Assembly (NCBI RefSeq): GCF_013409065.1 | Contig: NZ_JACBZP010000001.1 | Coordinates: 3,854,518 to 3,918,517 of the forward strand | Length of the DNA: 64,000 bases | Direction: 5' to 3' | From: Spelaeicoccus albus | GTDB lineage: Bacteria > Actinomycetota > Actinomycetes > Actinomycetales > Brevibacteriaceae | Part shown: one piece after another, positions 1 to 8,977 of the stretch | Numbering within the stretch: position 1 is the stretch's first letter | How the letters are laid out: each line of letters starts with the position of its first letter | Notes under the pieces: model-generated | What the model was told of the DNA's origin: nothing | Databases searched by the model: none | What the model saw: the letters and a program-made list of their open reading frames with translations, nothing else | Translations under genes and position numbers: made by a program

Positions 1-2
1 AG

Positions 3-428
3 ACGGGCGCCGACGCCGGGCAAATCCTGCCGCTGGCCATCGGCTACTCGGCAGTCGCGTTGACGGTTATTTTCATGTGCGTGGCGGTCTCGTCGCTCTA
101 TCTGACCGAAAAGCAGCTCTACGCACTGTCCGATTCAACCGCGCTGGCCGCCGCCGATTCGTTCCGCCCCGACGTCACCGGCGGACCCAAGGTCGTCTTG
201 ACCGACGACGGCGTGCGCAGCGCGGCCCGCGATTACCTCACCCGCATCGACGCCTCCGACAGTTTCGACGATCTACGCGTCGGAGGGGCGACCGGGTCGC
301 CGGACGGACACGGCGCGCGTGTCATTCTCGTGGCAACCTGGCATCCGCCGCTCTTGTCGGTGTTCGTCCCCGGCGGAGTCTCCATCGACGTCACGTCGAT
401 AGCACGCGGCGGCCTGCGTCTGGACTGA
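3..428 (+). CDS. Tad/Flp pilus-type TadE/TadG-like protein, 5' end outside window
   Basis: The reading frame is already open at the left edge and ends with TGA at 426-428, so only the C-terminal part of at least 141 codons is seen. The visible part starts with a hydrophobic stretch (ILPLAIGYSAVALTVIFMCV) followed by a helix ending in DSTALAAADSF. This is the layout of the single N-terminal membrane helix of TadE/TadG-like pilus-assembly proteins, where a hydrophobic helix is followed by an Ala-rich amphipathic segment. The rest (about 75 residues) would be outside the membrane. A TTG at 60 is only an internal codon, because the hydrophobic segment begins before it. The preceding genes of a tad locus cannot be seen, so the family call rests on the helix pattern alone. 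Confidence 0.6.
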   Translation, partial: TGADAGQILPLAIGYSAVALTVIFMCVAVSSLYLTEKQLYALSDSTALAAADSFRPDVTGGPKVVLTDDGVRSAARDYLTRIDASDSFDDLRVGGATGSPDGHGARVILVATWHPPLLSVFVPGGVSIDVTSIARGGLRLD

Positions 429-465
429 CCGTTGCTTGACGGCACACGCTCGACCGGCCGCCGAG

Positions 466-525
466 TTATCCACATTTCGGCGCCGGCCCCTGTCGTTCGC
501 CGTGCGGACTTTCTACTCTCACCCC
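466..525 (+). promoter_or_regulatory. candidate leaderless promoter with TTATCCACA motif
   Basis: TTATCCACA (466-474), which matches the DnaA-box consensus, begins exactly 60 nt before the ATG at 526. A -10-like TACTCT (514-519) ends 6 nt before that ATG, and no Shine-Dalgarno sequence is visible. This fits a leaderless transcript starting at the A of the ATG. The same spacing recurs before the gene at 59296. Confidence 0.4.
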
Positions 526-3500
526 ATGACGGACGAACCCGGATGGTTGCGGCTCTCGGTGCGGGCCCACGGCACCGAGACGGATGTCGCAGTCCGGCCC
601 GCCGCGGACACGGCCGACGACGCCGATCGCCGCGCCGAGATCCGCCGCGTCCTCGATCTGCCCGCCGCACCGGCATTGCACGGCCCGCTGCAGGAGGGCG
701 CGGTATTGACCGACGAACCCGATCCGGTCGAGGACGCCGAAATCGTCCTGGTCGTCGAATCCGGCCCGGATTGCGGTCGAATAGTGCCGGTGCCCGGACG
801 CCGCATTACTATCGGGCGCGCCGATGACAACACGGTAGTGATCGCCGATCCGGCCGTGTCCCGGCACCAGTTGAACGCCGAATATCGCCAGTCGGGATTG
901 CTCGTCTCGTCCGTGGCGCGCACCAATCCCCCGCTTGTCGACGGCCGACCGGCCGAGCTCCCGCTGTCGCTTTCGATCGGCCGGCTGCTGACCATCGGCC
1001 GCACCGGCATCCGGGTCGCCGCGGCCGGCCGCGCGTCCGCGGAGCGGCAGGACGGGGCCTCGCACCCGGCTCCGCCGTCGCGCACGGTGCTCGACGTGCC
1101 GGAGTCGCCGGATCCGCCTCGCCCGCGGTCGCTGTCGATCGCGGCCATCGTGATTCCGATCATCGTCGCCGGCGTACTGGTCGCTGTCACGCACTCGGCC
1201 ATCTACCTGACCTTTTGCGCGTTCGGGCCGATGACAGCCATTGCCTCGTACATCTCGGACAAACGCACGGGCAAGCGCCGCTCGCGCAAGGACCAACGCG
1301 AGTATCGAACCGCGCTGGCCCGGTTCGACGAGTCGCTTGCCCGCACCTTGGCGGACGAGGCCGCTGCCCTGGAAGCGCTCTACCCGAGTCCGGCTAAGAT
1401 CCGGCCGGCCGGGTTCTCGGTGCGCCTCGGCACCGCCGACATTCCGTCCGGTATCGAATTGCGCGGCCGCCACGGCGGCGTCCCGACCTTGCCGAATGCG
1501 CCGGCCGGCCTCGAACTGCTGCCGGCCGAACGCGCCTCGCCGCACGGGCCGGAGCAGCCCGAGCGGCCGGTCAATGCGCTGCGCGGGCAGCCGACCGACG
1601 TGACGATCGCCCTGAGCGGCGCGGACGCCGTCCCGCTGGCGCGGAGCATCACGGCGCAGCTGTGTGCCGGCAACGGCCCGGCGGATCTCCGCGTAGTGCT
1701 GGCCGATCCGGACGACGCCGAGTGGGCATGGACTCGTTGGCTTCCGCACCGCGGCCCGACGGCAGCTGATGCCGGGACGGTGCTCGTGGTCGGCAACTCG
1801 CTCGGCGGGGCGAATTATCCGGCTCTTTCCGGGCGAATAATCCGGCTCGCGCCCCATGCGGTCGGCACCGAACCGGCCGTGATCAGCCGCGGCGACGGGA
1901 CGGGGCGACCCGGCCCCGGGTGGACCGGTCGGAGACCGGACGGCGACATACTGCTCGACCTGATCTCGTCGGTGACTGCGGAAACCTGGGCGAGGCGCCT
2001 CGCCGCATCGGGGCGCACCGCGGCGGGCCCGCGTGGCCCCGGTACCCCGGAGGACGAGCGTGTCGTCGATTCGCCGGGGACCGCGACGTCCACCGAACCC
2101 GTAGACACCGCGTCGCATCCGCACAGTCCGCTCGCGACAGGCACTTTCCTTCCCGACCGTCTCGACCTGGCCCGTCTCATACCCATGACCGAGAGCGCGC
2201 TGGCCCGGAGGTGGGCACGGCGTGCGCCGACGACGTCCGCCGTCATCGGCCGGACCGCAGCGGGCCCGCTCTCGATCGACCTGGCCCGCGACGGGCCGCA
2301 TCTGATGCTCGCCGGCACAACCGGGGCGGGCAAATCCGAGCTGCTGCAGACCTTGATTTTCTCCCTGGCCGCCGTCAACGATCCGCGCGACCTGCATTTC
2401 GTGCTCTTCGACTTCAAGGGCGGGTCCGGGCTGCGGCACTGCGCCGGCCTGCCGCACACGGCCGGCACCGTCACCGATCTGGACGAGCATCTGGCCGTGC
2501 GCGCATTCACGTCGCTGCAGGCCGAGTTGCGACGTCGCGAGCGCGCCTTCGCGCGCGCCGGCGTCGCCGACTTCGACGATTTCCGTGCCGCCGGGGACAC
2601 GTCCACGGCACGGCTTGTCATAGTAATCGACGAATTCCGGGTCCTTGCCGAGGAACGACCCGAACTCCTGGCGGCGATCGTGCGCACCGTGTGCGTGGGC
2701 CGCTCGCTCGGCGTGCACCTGGTGCTCGCCACCCAGCGGCCGGCCGGCATCGTCAGCGCCGATATGCAGGCGAACATCAATGCGCGGATCAGTCTGCGCG
2801 TGCGGGACGCCGCCGATTCCCGCGAGGTCATCGAGGCCCCCGACGCCGCTCGGGTCAGCGCGGCAACACCGGGCCGGGCCTTCATGCGCGCCGGCGGCGA
2901 CCGCCTCATTGAATTTCAGGCCGCGCAAACGCTCGTCGGCCCGGAGGGGGCGTCGTCCGAGCCCCGCGACGATCGGCGCGTGCGCGTGCTCTCGTCGACC
3001 GATCCGCTGTGGCGGCACGCCGACCGGGCACGCCCGGCCGCGATATCGGACAACGCTGTGCCGGTCGACCCCGACGCATTCACCCGGGCGGCCGGATCGT
3101 TCCGCGGGGCGGGTTCGCCGTGGCTGCCGCCGCTGCCCGCCGTAGTCGCAGGCAGTGATCTGCCGAGCATGGAAGTTCCGCCGGCGTCGGTACCGCTCGG
3201 GCTGGGCGACGAGCCGGCAACGGCCTCGCGCAGCGCGATTGTCTGGTCGCCGGAATCGGACGGCAACCTGATGCTCATCGGCACGACCAGATCCGGGCGC
3301 TCGCAGACCATCGCGACGGCGCTGGCGACGCTGACCGGCCGTGCCGGTGCGTCGCTGTACGTGCTCGACGCGGCCAACCGGCACGGGCCCATCGACACAG
3401 CGCGTAGCGTGGGTGCGCGGGTGACGCCGGCCGAGCCGGACAGGGCCGCCCGCGTCATCGACCGGCTACAGCGTGAGATGGCCGAACGGACGTTCCGGCC

Positions 3501-4566
3501 CGCCGGGCAGCCTCCCATCGTGCTGGTCATCGATGGGTGGGAGGCGTGGGCGCCGATCCTGGAAGGATACGGGCCGGGCACGGCGATGGACGGCGTGACG
3601 GCGATTTCCAGGTCCGGCCCCAGTGCCGGCGTGTACGTCCTTGTCGCAGGCGACCGGCCATTGGCCATGTCCCGTCTCGGCACGACCATCAGCAATAAGA
3701 TCCTGCTCCGCCAGTCCGATCGGGCCGACCTGGGACTGTTGGGCGTACCGCGCTCGGCCATTCCGTCCTTCATGCCGCCGGGCCGTGGTTTGGCGTTCGG
3801 CAGTTTCGCAGGCCGCCGGGTCGACGCACTAGAGCTCCAGCTGGTCCTAGGCGGGGGCGCGCCGCCGGACGGCCCCGACGAGAATGCACCGGCCGGCGCG
3901 CCCGGCGGCCGCCGAACGGGCCGGCGAGCCGATTGCGGCCACGAGCCGCCGTTCGTCGTCCGGAGATTGCCCGGCGCCGTCGACTTGAGCGAACTCGATC
4001 CGCCGACCGCGACGCGCATCCCGCTGGGTCTGGGCGGCGACGACGCGGCAACTGTCAGCTGGCACACCGACCGCCACTTCCTTGTCGCCGGCCCGCCCGG
4101 TTCGGGCCGGTCGACGGCCCTGACCGTCATCGCCGAGCAGTGCCGGCGCGCCGGGGTCCCGGTGTATCGGCCCCAGCACGTTTGCCCGTCGGAGCCGGAC
4201 CCGACGGGCGGCCCGCCCGGTGGGGATGACCCGCGGCTGGCGCTCGTCGACGATTTGGACACGCTGACGCCGGAGTGCGAGCGCGATCTGGCCGACCTGG
4301 TCGGCGACGGTCGACTCTCGGTGGCGGCGGCCGGGTCGACGGATCGGCTGGCCTCGGCCTTCACCGGGCTCGCGGCGATGGTGAAGGCGGGCCGGCACGG
4401 CGTCCTGCTGTCGCCGTGCCGTCCGATGGACGGCGAGGTCTTCGGCGTGCGCATCGTCGGATCTGCCGGTCCGTCGCCGGGCCGGGGCCTGTTCTTCGAC
4501 GCGGCCGGTCCGATCCCGGTAGTGCTTGCTCGCCCGTGCCGGACCGACCGATCCGGGCTAAGCTGA
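526..4566 (+). CDS. FHA-domain FtsK/SpoIIIE (EssC/EccC-like) multi-ATPase membrane protein
   Basis: A protein of 1346 residues when started at ATG 526. An in-frame TTG at 436 would add 30 residues but has no ribosome site. Domains in order: an FHA domain at about residues 75-165 (IGRADDNTVV, SRHQLNAEY); two adjacent membrane helices at about 203-244; then three FtsK-type ATPase modules. Module 1 has an intact Walker A (GTTGAGKSE, G597, catalytic K603) and Walker B (LVIVIDEF, D702 E703). Modules 2 and 3 have altered P-loops (GTTRSGRS from 919, GPPGSGRS from 1189) with Arg where Lys is expected, so they probably bind nucleotide weakly or act structurally. This order matches EssC/YukB of type VII secretion. 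No WXG100 or other ESX gene is visible, and the upstream neighbour looks like a Tad-pilus gene. It is probably a translocation motor, but its substrate is unknown. Confidence 0.85.
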   Translation: MTDEPGWLRLSVRAHGTETDVAVRPAADTADDADRRAEIRRVLDLPAAPALHGPLQEGAVLTDEPDPVEDAEIVLVVESGPDCGRIVPVPGRRITIGRADDNTVVIADPAVSRHQLNAEYRQSGLLVSSVARTNPPLVDGRPAELPLSLSIGRLLTIGRTGIRVAAAGRASAERQDGASHPAPPSRTVLDVPESPDPPRPRSLSIAAIVIPIIVAGVLVAVTHSAIYLTFCAFGPMTAIASYISDKRTGKRRSRKDQREYRTALARFDESLARTLADEAAALEALYPSPAKIRPAGFSVRLGTADIPSGIELRGRHGGVPTLPNAPAGLELLPAERASPHGPEQPERPVNALRGQPTDVTIALSGADAVPLARSITAQLCAGNGPADLRVVLADPDDAEWAWTRWLPHRGPTAADAGTVLVVGNSLGGANYPALSGRIIRLAPHAVGTEPAVISRGDGTGRPGPGWTGRRPDGDILLDLISSVTAETWARRLAASGRTAAGPRGPGTPEDERVVDSPGTATSTEPVDTASHPHSPLATGTFLPDRLDLARLIPMTESALARRWARRAPTTSAVIGRTAAGPLSIDLARDGPHLMLAGTTGAGKSELLQTLIFSLAAVNDPRDLHFVLFDFKGGSGLRHCAGLPHTAGTVTDLDEHLAVRAFTSLQAELRRRERAFARAGVADFDDFRAAGDTSTARLVIVIDEFRVLAEERPELLAAIVRTVCVGRSLGVHLVLATQRPAGIVSADMQANINARISLRVRDAADSREVIEAPDAARVSAATPGRAFMRAGGDRLIEFQAAQTLVGPEGASSEPRDDRRVRVLSSTDPLWRHADRARPAAISDNAVPVDPDAFTRAAGSFRGAGSPWLPPLPAVVAGSDLPSMEVPPASVPLGLGDEPATASRSAIVWSPESDGNLMLIGTTRSGRSQTIATALATLTGRAGASLYVLDAANRHGPIDTARSVGARVTPAEPDRAARVIDRLQREMAERTFRPAGQPPIVLVIDGWEAWAPILEGYGPGTAMDGVTAISRSGPSAGVYVLVAGDRPLAMSRLGTTISNKILLRQSDRADLGLLGVPRSAIPSFMPPGRGLAFGSFAGRRVDALELQLVLGGGAPPDGPDENAPAGAPGGRRTGRRADCGHEPPFVVRRLPGAVDLSELDPPTATRIPLGLGGDDAATVSWHTDRHFLVAGPPGSGRSTALTVIAEQCRRAGVPVYRPQHVCPSEPDPTGGPPGGDDPRLALVDDLDTLTPECERDLADLVGDGRLSVAAAGSTDRLASAFTGLAAMVKAGRHGVLLSPCRPMDGEVFGVRIVGSAGPSPGRGLFFDAAGPIPVVLARPCRTDRSGLS

Positions 4567-4593
4567 ATCGCACGAGGTAAAGAGTGGGCAGCC

Positions 4594-5424
4594 ATGTCGA
4601 CAGCAGTGATCACGGGAGCAGGCAGCGGCATCGGGTTGGCCACCGCCCGGGCCCTGGCGGAAGCGGGCTGGCACGTGATGGCAACCGCCCGCCGTCCGGA
4701 TTCGGCCAAAGCATTGCAGGACCTCGCCGGCGAACTGTCCGCCGTGGAACTGCGGACGCTCGACGTCACCGACGACGAGTCGGTCGACTCGTGCATCCGG
4801 TCGGTATACGCCGACCGGGGCAGCATCGAGTTGCTCGTCAATAACGCCGGCGCGGGCCACCGGGGCACGTTGGAGCAACTCTCGCTGGAGGAATTGTCCC
4901 AGTCGATGGAGCTCAACTTCTTCGGAGCGGCCCGCGTCACCAAGGCAGTGCTGCCGGCGATGCGAGAAGCGCGGGCCGGCCGGGTCATCACCGTGACGAG
5001 TTTGAACGGCGTTGTCGCCTTGCCGTTCAGCGATGCGTACAACGCCGCCAAGTTCGCGGTCGAGGGGCTCATGGAAGGCTTGGCGACGGTGATGCGCGAG
5101 TTCGGCGTGTCAGTGTCCCTGGTGGAGCCGGGCCCCGTGCGAACGGCGTTCTTCGCCAACGTCGGCGGGCACGCCGGCAACATCCCCGCAAGCGACCCGT
5201 ACCGAGAACTCATTGACAGGTTCAACGCACGGATCTCGGCCATGGGAGCCGGCGGCCAGTCAGCGGAATCGGTCGCGGACGTGATCTGCCGAATCGCTGC
5301 GGACCCGTCGCCGGCACTGCGCTATCAATCGTCGGACGAGGCACGGAACATCGCCGCACAAAAGCTTGCCGACCCGGATGGCCGGACCGTCCTGTCCGCT
5401 ACCGGGGCATTGCTCCGTCCGTGA
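4594..5424 (+). CDS. SDR-family NAD(P)-dependent oxidoreductase
   Basis: 276 residues with a complete classical short-chain dehydrogenase pattern: the nucleotide-binding TGAGSGIG at residues 7-14, NNAG at 83-86, and the catalytic triad S136, Y149, K153 in the usual S-x12-YxxxK arrangement. It should be a cytoplasmic single-domain enzyme acting on an alcohol or ketone; the substrate cannot be read from sequence. It starts 27 nt after the EssC-like gene on the same strand. Its last 27 codons and stop lie inside the first copy of a 156-bp tandem duplication, so a second untranslated copy of its 3' end follows at 5498-5580. Confidence 0.9.
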   Translation: MSTAVITGAGSGIGLATARALAEAGWHVMATARRPDSAKALQDLAGELSAVELRTLDVTDDESVDSCIRSVYADRGSIELLVNNAGAGHRGTLEQLSLEELSQSMELNFFGAARVTKAVLPAMREARAGRVITVTSLNGVVALPFSDAYNAAKFAVEGLMEGLATVMREFGVSVSLVEPGPVRTAFFANVGGHAGNIPASDPYRELIDRFNARISAMGAGGQSAESVADVICRIAADPSPALRYQSSDEARNIAAQKLADPDGRTVLSATGALLRP

Positions 5425-5653
5425 CGGCCGGCTCGAACCGCGCACCCGCCGGTCCGGCTAGTACATGCGGCCGGACGAGCCGTCGCCCGAGTGCAGACAC
5501 GGAACATCGCCGCACAAAAGCTTGCCGACCCGGATGGCCGGACCGTCCTGTCCGCTACCGGGGCATTGCTCCGTCCGTGACGGCCGGCTCGAACCGCGCA
5601 CCCGCCGGTCCGGCTAGTACATGCGGCCGGACGAGCCGTCGCCCGAGTGCAGA
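5342..5653. repeat. perfect 156-bp tandem duplication over two convergent 3' ends
   Basis: Bases 5342-5497 and 5498-5653 are identical as far as I can compare them. Each copy holds the last codons and TGA of the SDR gene and, on the other strand, the last codons and TAG of the small membrane protein gene. Only the first SDR end and the second membrane-protein end are used, so both proteins stay intact and the duplication is about the only material between them. The lack of any difference implies a recent event or an assembly artefact. Confidence 0.95.
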
Positions 5654-6072
5654 TCGGACGCCTTTTTGCTCGTTGCCGCGATGACGCCGGGCATGAACAA
5701 GCCCACGCAGATCACCACGGCCGGAATCATCAGCGCGACGCCGACGGCCGGTCGGCCGTCCAGCGCCGTCGGAATCGCGACCGTCAACGTCAGCAGCTGC
5801 CACATGACGACGGCGGCTCGGGGCCAGTGCAGCCCTAGCAGCAAGGCCCGCCCGGCCAGTGCGAGACCGCCGGCGAGAACCAGCACCAACACGGTCAAGG
5901 CGATGCCCGACCCCAGCTCCGCAGGCGGGCCGGTCAACACATCGACTATCAACACCGCGGCGGCCGCCACCAACATCGCCGCCTCGGCGAACACCAAAAC
6001 GATGACGACGACAAGCGCGCCGGGGCGCCGTGCGGGCGCCGGGTCGCCGTCGGAGGAGTCGGGCACAGTCAT
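5614..6072 (-). CDS. small multi-pass membrane protein, function unknown
   Basis: 152 residues. A short polar N-terminus rich in Asp/Pro (residues 1-16) is followed by four hydrophobic segments (about 18-45, 55-78, 83-100, 104-128) and a polar C-terminal tail. No catalytic motif is recognisable. It lies 7 nt downstream of the adenosine deaminase stop on the same strand, so it is probably the last gene of the nucleoside salvage transcript. It could be a short integral membrane accessory protein; I do not recognise a family. Its last 13 codons are duplicated at 5458-5497. Confidence 0.7.
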   Translation of the reverse strand: MTVPDSSDGDPAPARRPGALVVVIVLVFAEAAMLVAAAAVLIVDVLTGPPAELGSGIALTVLVLVLAGGLALAGRALLLGLHWPRAAVVMWQLLTLTVAIPTALDGRPAVGVALMIPAVVICVGLFMPGVIAATSKKASDLHSGDGSSGRMY

Positions 6073-6079
6073 GCGCGCG

Positions 6080-7183
6080 TCAGCTGACCCGTTCGTATCC
6101 GGGCAGCACTATGTCGTCGAGCAGGCCGAGCCGCGAATCGAAGTCCAGGAACGACGATTCGAGCGCGTTCACGCTCACCCACATCAGATCGTCGGTGTCC
6201 CAGCCTGCCTCGTCCACGAGACGTCTCATCTCGCGGGTCATCGACGTTCCGGACATGAGCCGGTTGTCCGGATTGACGGTGATATTGAACCCACGCGATT
6301 TCAGCCAATTGATGGGGTGGTCGGCGATCGACGTCGCCGCACCGGTCTGCAGGTTTGACGACGGGCACAGCTCGAGCGGCACCTGCTGGTCGAGAACCCA
6401 CGCGCTCAAGCGGCCGAGCTTCGGATCGGCGTCGGAAATCTCGCTGTCCTCCAGCAGTCGGACGCCGTGCCCGATCCGCTGCGCATGGCACAGCTGCAAC
6501 GCTTCCCAAATGCTTTCCGGTCCGGCCGCTTCCCCGGCATGGATGGTGACCGGGAAGTTCTCGCGGTGCAGCAGGTCGAACGCGGCCTGGTGGCGGGACG
6601 GCGGGAATCCGGCCTCGGCGCCGGCGATGTCGAACCCGGCCACGCCGTTGTCCCGGTGTCGCAGCGCCAACCGGGCGATCTCTTCGCTCCTATCGGCGTG
6701 CCGCATGGCAGTGACGATCTGGCGGGCCATGATGGTCTTGCCCTCCAGCGCGGCGGCCGCAATGCCGTCGTCCAGCCCTGCCTGCACGGCCTCGACCGTC
6801 TCGTCAAGCGTCAGGCCGTCGGCTGTGTGCTGCTCCGGCGCCCACCGCGCTTCGGCGTACACCACGCCGTCCGCCACTTGATCGAGCACCCATTCCCTGG
6901 CCACGCGCTGCAGTCCGCCGGACGTTTGCATCACGGCGGTCGTGTGCTCGAACGGCGCCAGATAGCGCACCAGGTCGCCCGAATCGCAGGATTCCTGAAA
7001 CCAGGCGCGCAGCCCGTCGGCGTCCGCCGCCGGTAAATCGTGGCCGATCTCGTCCGCCAGTTCCACGATGGTTTGCGGCCGCAAGCCGCCGTCCAAGTGG
7101 TCGTGCAGCGAGCATTTGGGGAGGGACAGCAGCGGGTCGTGCGGGGCGACGCCGTACGGGACGGGGAACAACTCGGTAGTCAC
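6080..7183 (-). CDS. add: adenosine deaminase
   Basis: 367 residues, started at GTG 7183, which follows a GAAGGTGAAGAA ribosome site. It converts (deoxy)adenosine to (deoxy)inosine in purine salvage. The zinc and catalytic residues are in place: HDH at 27-29, HAGE at 215-218 with the catalytic Glu218, H239 in the QRIGHGV motif, and an Asp near 306 in [10 protein letters not shown]. The length is normal for the family. It follows thymidine phosphorylase after a 70-nt gap that contains a -10-like TAGAAT (minus strand, 7213-7218), so it may also have its own promoter. Its place behind nucleoside transport genes supports nucleosides, rather than adenine, as substrate. Confidence 0.95.
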   Translation of the reverse strand: MTTELFPVPYGVAPHDPLLSLPKCSLHDHLDGGLRPQTIVELADEIGHDLPAADADGLRAWFQESCDSGDLVRYLAPFEHTTAVMQTSGGLQRVAREWVLDQVADGVVYAEARWAPEQHTADGLTLDETVEAVQAGLDDGIAAAALEGKTIMARQIVTAMRHADRSEEIARLALRHRDNGVAGFDIAGAEAGFPPSRHQAAFDLLHRENFPVTIHAGEAAGPESIWEALQLCHAQRIGHGVRLLEDSEISDADPKLGRLSAWVLDQQVPLELCPSSNLQTGAATSIADHPINWLKSRGFNITVNPDNRLMSGTSMTREMRRLVDEAGWDTDDLMWVSVNALESSFLDFDSRLGLLDDIVLPGYERVS

Positions 7184-7253
7184 TTCTTCACCTTCGTTGG
7201 ATAGACAGTGTCATTCTATGCGTGCCCGGCCGTCGGACGACGCTCGGCCGCGT

Positions 7254-8552
7254 TCACGCGACGCGGCCGAGGATCAGTGGTATCGGCGAGGCGGGAGTCT
7301 CGGAATACGTCACGGATCCGTTCAACGATTCGCGGGCCCGGGAAAATGTCTCGGGGGTGTCCGAGTGCAGCGTCATCAACCGGTCCCCGGCCGTCACCCG
7401 GTCGCCGGGTTTGGCATGAAGCGTGATGCCGGCGGCCGCCTGCACGTCGTCCTCCTTGCGGGCCCGGCCGGCGCCGAGCCGCCAGGCGGCAGTGCCGACC
7501 GCGAGCGCGTCCAGACGTTCGATCACGCCGCCTCGTTCGGCAACGACCACGTCGGTCTCTCGCGCGGCCGGCAATGCGGCGTCCGGATCTCCGCCTTGGC
7601 CCGCGATCATGCGCCGCCACGTGTCCATGGCTCGCCCATCGGCCAGCGCATTGGCCGGGTCGACGCCGCTCACGCCTGCCGCTTCCAGCATCTCGACCGC
7701 CAGCGCGACGGTGAGCTCGACGACGTCGGACGGCCCGCCGCCGGCCAGCACCTCCTGCGCTTCGGCCACTTCGACGGCGTTGCCGACGGCGCGCCCCAGC
7801 GGCGTCGACATGTCCGTCAGCAACGCGACCGTGGCGACCCCGGCGTCCCTGCCCAAGTCGACCATGGTGCGCGCAAGCGCTGCCGCGTCGTCCCGGGTCT
7901 TCATGAACGCACCGGAGCCGACTTTGACGTCGAGCACCAGCGCCCCGGTGCCCTCGGCGATCTTCTTGCTCATGATGGACGACGCAATGAGCGGCAGGCA
8001 GTCGACGGTGCCGGTGACGTCGCGCAGGGCATAGAGTTTGCGGTCGGCCGGCGCCAGATCGGCTCCCGCCGCGCAGACGACCGCGCCGACGTCCTCGAGC
8101 TGCGTCGTCATCGCGGCACTCGTCAGGTCGGCCCGCCACCCGGGGATCGATTCGAGCTTGTCCAGGGTGCCGCCGGTGTGCCCGAGACCACGGCCGGACA
8201 GCTGCGGCACGGCCACGCCGTACGACGCGACAAGCGGCCCCAACGGCAACGTGATCTTGTCGCCCACTCCTCCGGTCGAGTGCTTATCGGCGGTGGGCAG
8301 CGGCTTGCCGTCCCGGCGCAGCGATCCGAAGTCGAGGCGGCTGCCGGACCGGATCATGGCGCCGGTCCACCCGGAGATCTCGGCCGCGTTCATGCCGCGC
8401 AGGAAGATGCTCATGAGCAGCGCCGACATCTGCTCTTCGGCGACGGCGCCGCGCGTGTAGGCGTCAATGACCCAATCGATCATGGCCGGGTCCAGCGAGC
8501 CGCCGTCGCGCTTGGTGCGGATGACGTCGACCGCGTCGAATTTCTCACTCAT
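7254..8552 (-). CDS. deoA: thymidine (pyrimidine-nucleoside) phosphorylase
   Basis: 432 residues from ATG 8552; a longer open frame upstream has no family similarity and overlaps cdd. It catalyses phosphorolysis of thymidine/deoxyuridine to base and deoxyribose-1-phosphate. The family signature LSGRGLGHTGGTLDKLES and the phosphate-binding loop KHSTGGVGDK are clear, and the C-terminal domain has the usual all-beta/alpha layout. The start overlaps the cdd stop by 8 nt, which suggests translational coupling. Together with cdd it turns imported cytidine/deoxycytidine into uracil and sugar phosphate. Confidence 0.95.
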   Translation of the reverse strand: MSEKFDAVDVIRTKRDGGSLDPAMIDWVIDAYTRGAVAEEQMSALLMSIFLRGMNAAEISGWTGAMIRSGSRLDFGSLRRDGKPLPTADKHSTGGVGDKITLPLGPLVASYGVAVPQLSGRGLGHTGGTLDKLESIPGWRADLTSAAMTTQLEDVGAVVCAAGADLAPADRKLYALRDVTGTVDCLPLIASSIMSKKIAEGTGALVLDVKVGSGAFMKTRDDAAALARTMVDLGRDAGVATVALLTDMSTPLGRAVGNAVEVAEAQEVLAGGGPSDVVELTVALAVEMLEAAGVSGVDPANALADGRAMDTWRRMIAGQGGDPDAALPAARETDVVVAERGGVIERLDALAVGTAAWRLGAGRARKEDDVQAAAGITLHAKPGDRVTAGDRLMTLHSDTPETFSRARESLNGSVTYSETPASPIPLILGRVA

Positions 8553-8970
8553 GCCGGGCCCCTTTACTGTCCGGATTGCCCCGTTGGCGAAGGTCCACGG
8601 CGCCGAACGCGTCCGGCAGCAGGCCCTCCATGGTGGTGGTGCCCGCGACCGTGCGGACGGCGAAATCGGGGGCGGCATGCTCGGCGAGCAGCTGCCGGCA
8701 TCGCCCGCACGGCATCAGGATTTCGCCGCGGCCGTCAACGCACACGAATTGTTCGAGCATTCCGCCGCCGCCGCGCACCAGTTCGGAGATCAGACCGCAT
8801 TCGGCGCAGAGCGTGACGCCGTACGCGGCGTTCTCCACATTGCAACCGGAGACGATCCGTCCGTCCGACACCAGCGCGGCGGCGCCGACCGGATAGTTCG
8901 AATACGGTGCGTACGCGTGCTCCATCGCTTCGTGGGCGGCGTCGATCAACCTCTGCCACCGGACGTCCAT
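8545..8970 (-). CDS. cdd: cytidine deaminase
   Basis: 141 residues from ATG 8970, the usual size of the homotetrameric class. It deaminates cytidine and deoxycytidine. The zinc site is visible as CAE in NAAYGVTLCAEC, with the catalytic Glu, plus PCGRCRQ; the substrate-binding CNVENAAYG motif precedes it. It lies 7 nt downstream of the second permease and overlaps deoA, so all are one transcript. Confidence 0.95.
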   Translation of the reverse strand: MDVRWQRLIDAAHEAMEHAYAPYSNYPVGAAALVSDGRIVSGCNVENAAYGVTLCAECGLISELVRGGGGMLEQFVCVDGRGEILMPCGRCRQLLAEHAAPDFAVRTVAGTTTMEGLLPDAFGAVDLRQRGNPDSKGARHE

Positions 8971-8977
8971 CAGGGCC

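Noticed and set aside
466-474. DnaA box / replication origin
   Set aside because: Single TTATCCACA and TTATGCACA copies only, far apart, with no dnaA, dnaN or box cluster; treated as promoter motifs.
466-3384. 972-codon open frame on the minus strand
   Set aside because: It is an antisense shadow of the EssC-like gene; GC-rich codons leave few stops, and the translation has no domain and is dominated by Arg/Gly. The long frames at 2916-5243 (minus) and 51056-53470 (plus, over fusA) are rejected for the same reason.
5425-5684. 87-codon ORF over the duplicated segment
   Set aside because: Its repeated peptide is simply the two DNA copies read out of frame; no ribosome site.
8553-8678. N-terminal extension of thymidine phosphorylase
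   Set aside because: The added 42 residues have no family match and overlap cdd; ATG 8552 gives a normal-length enzyme.
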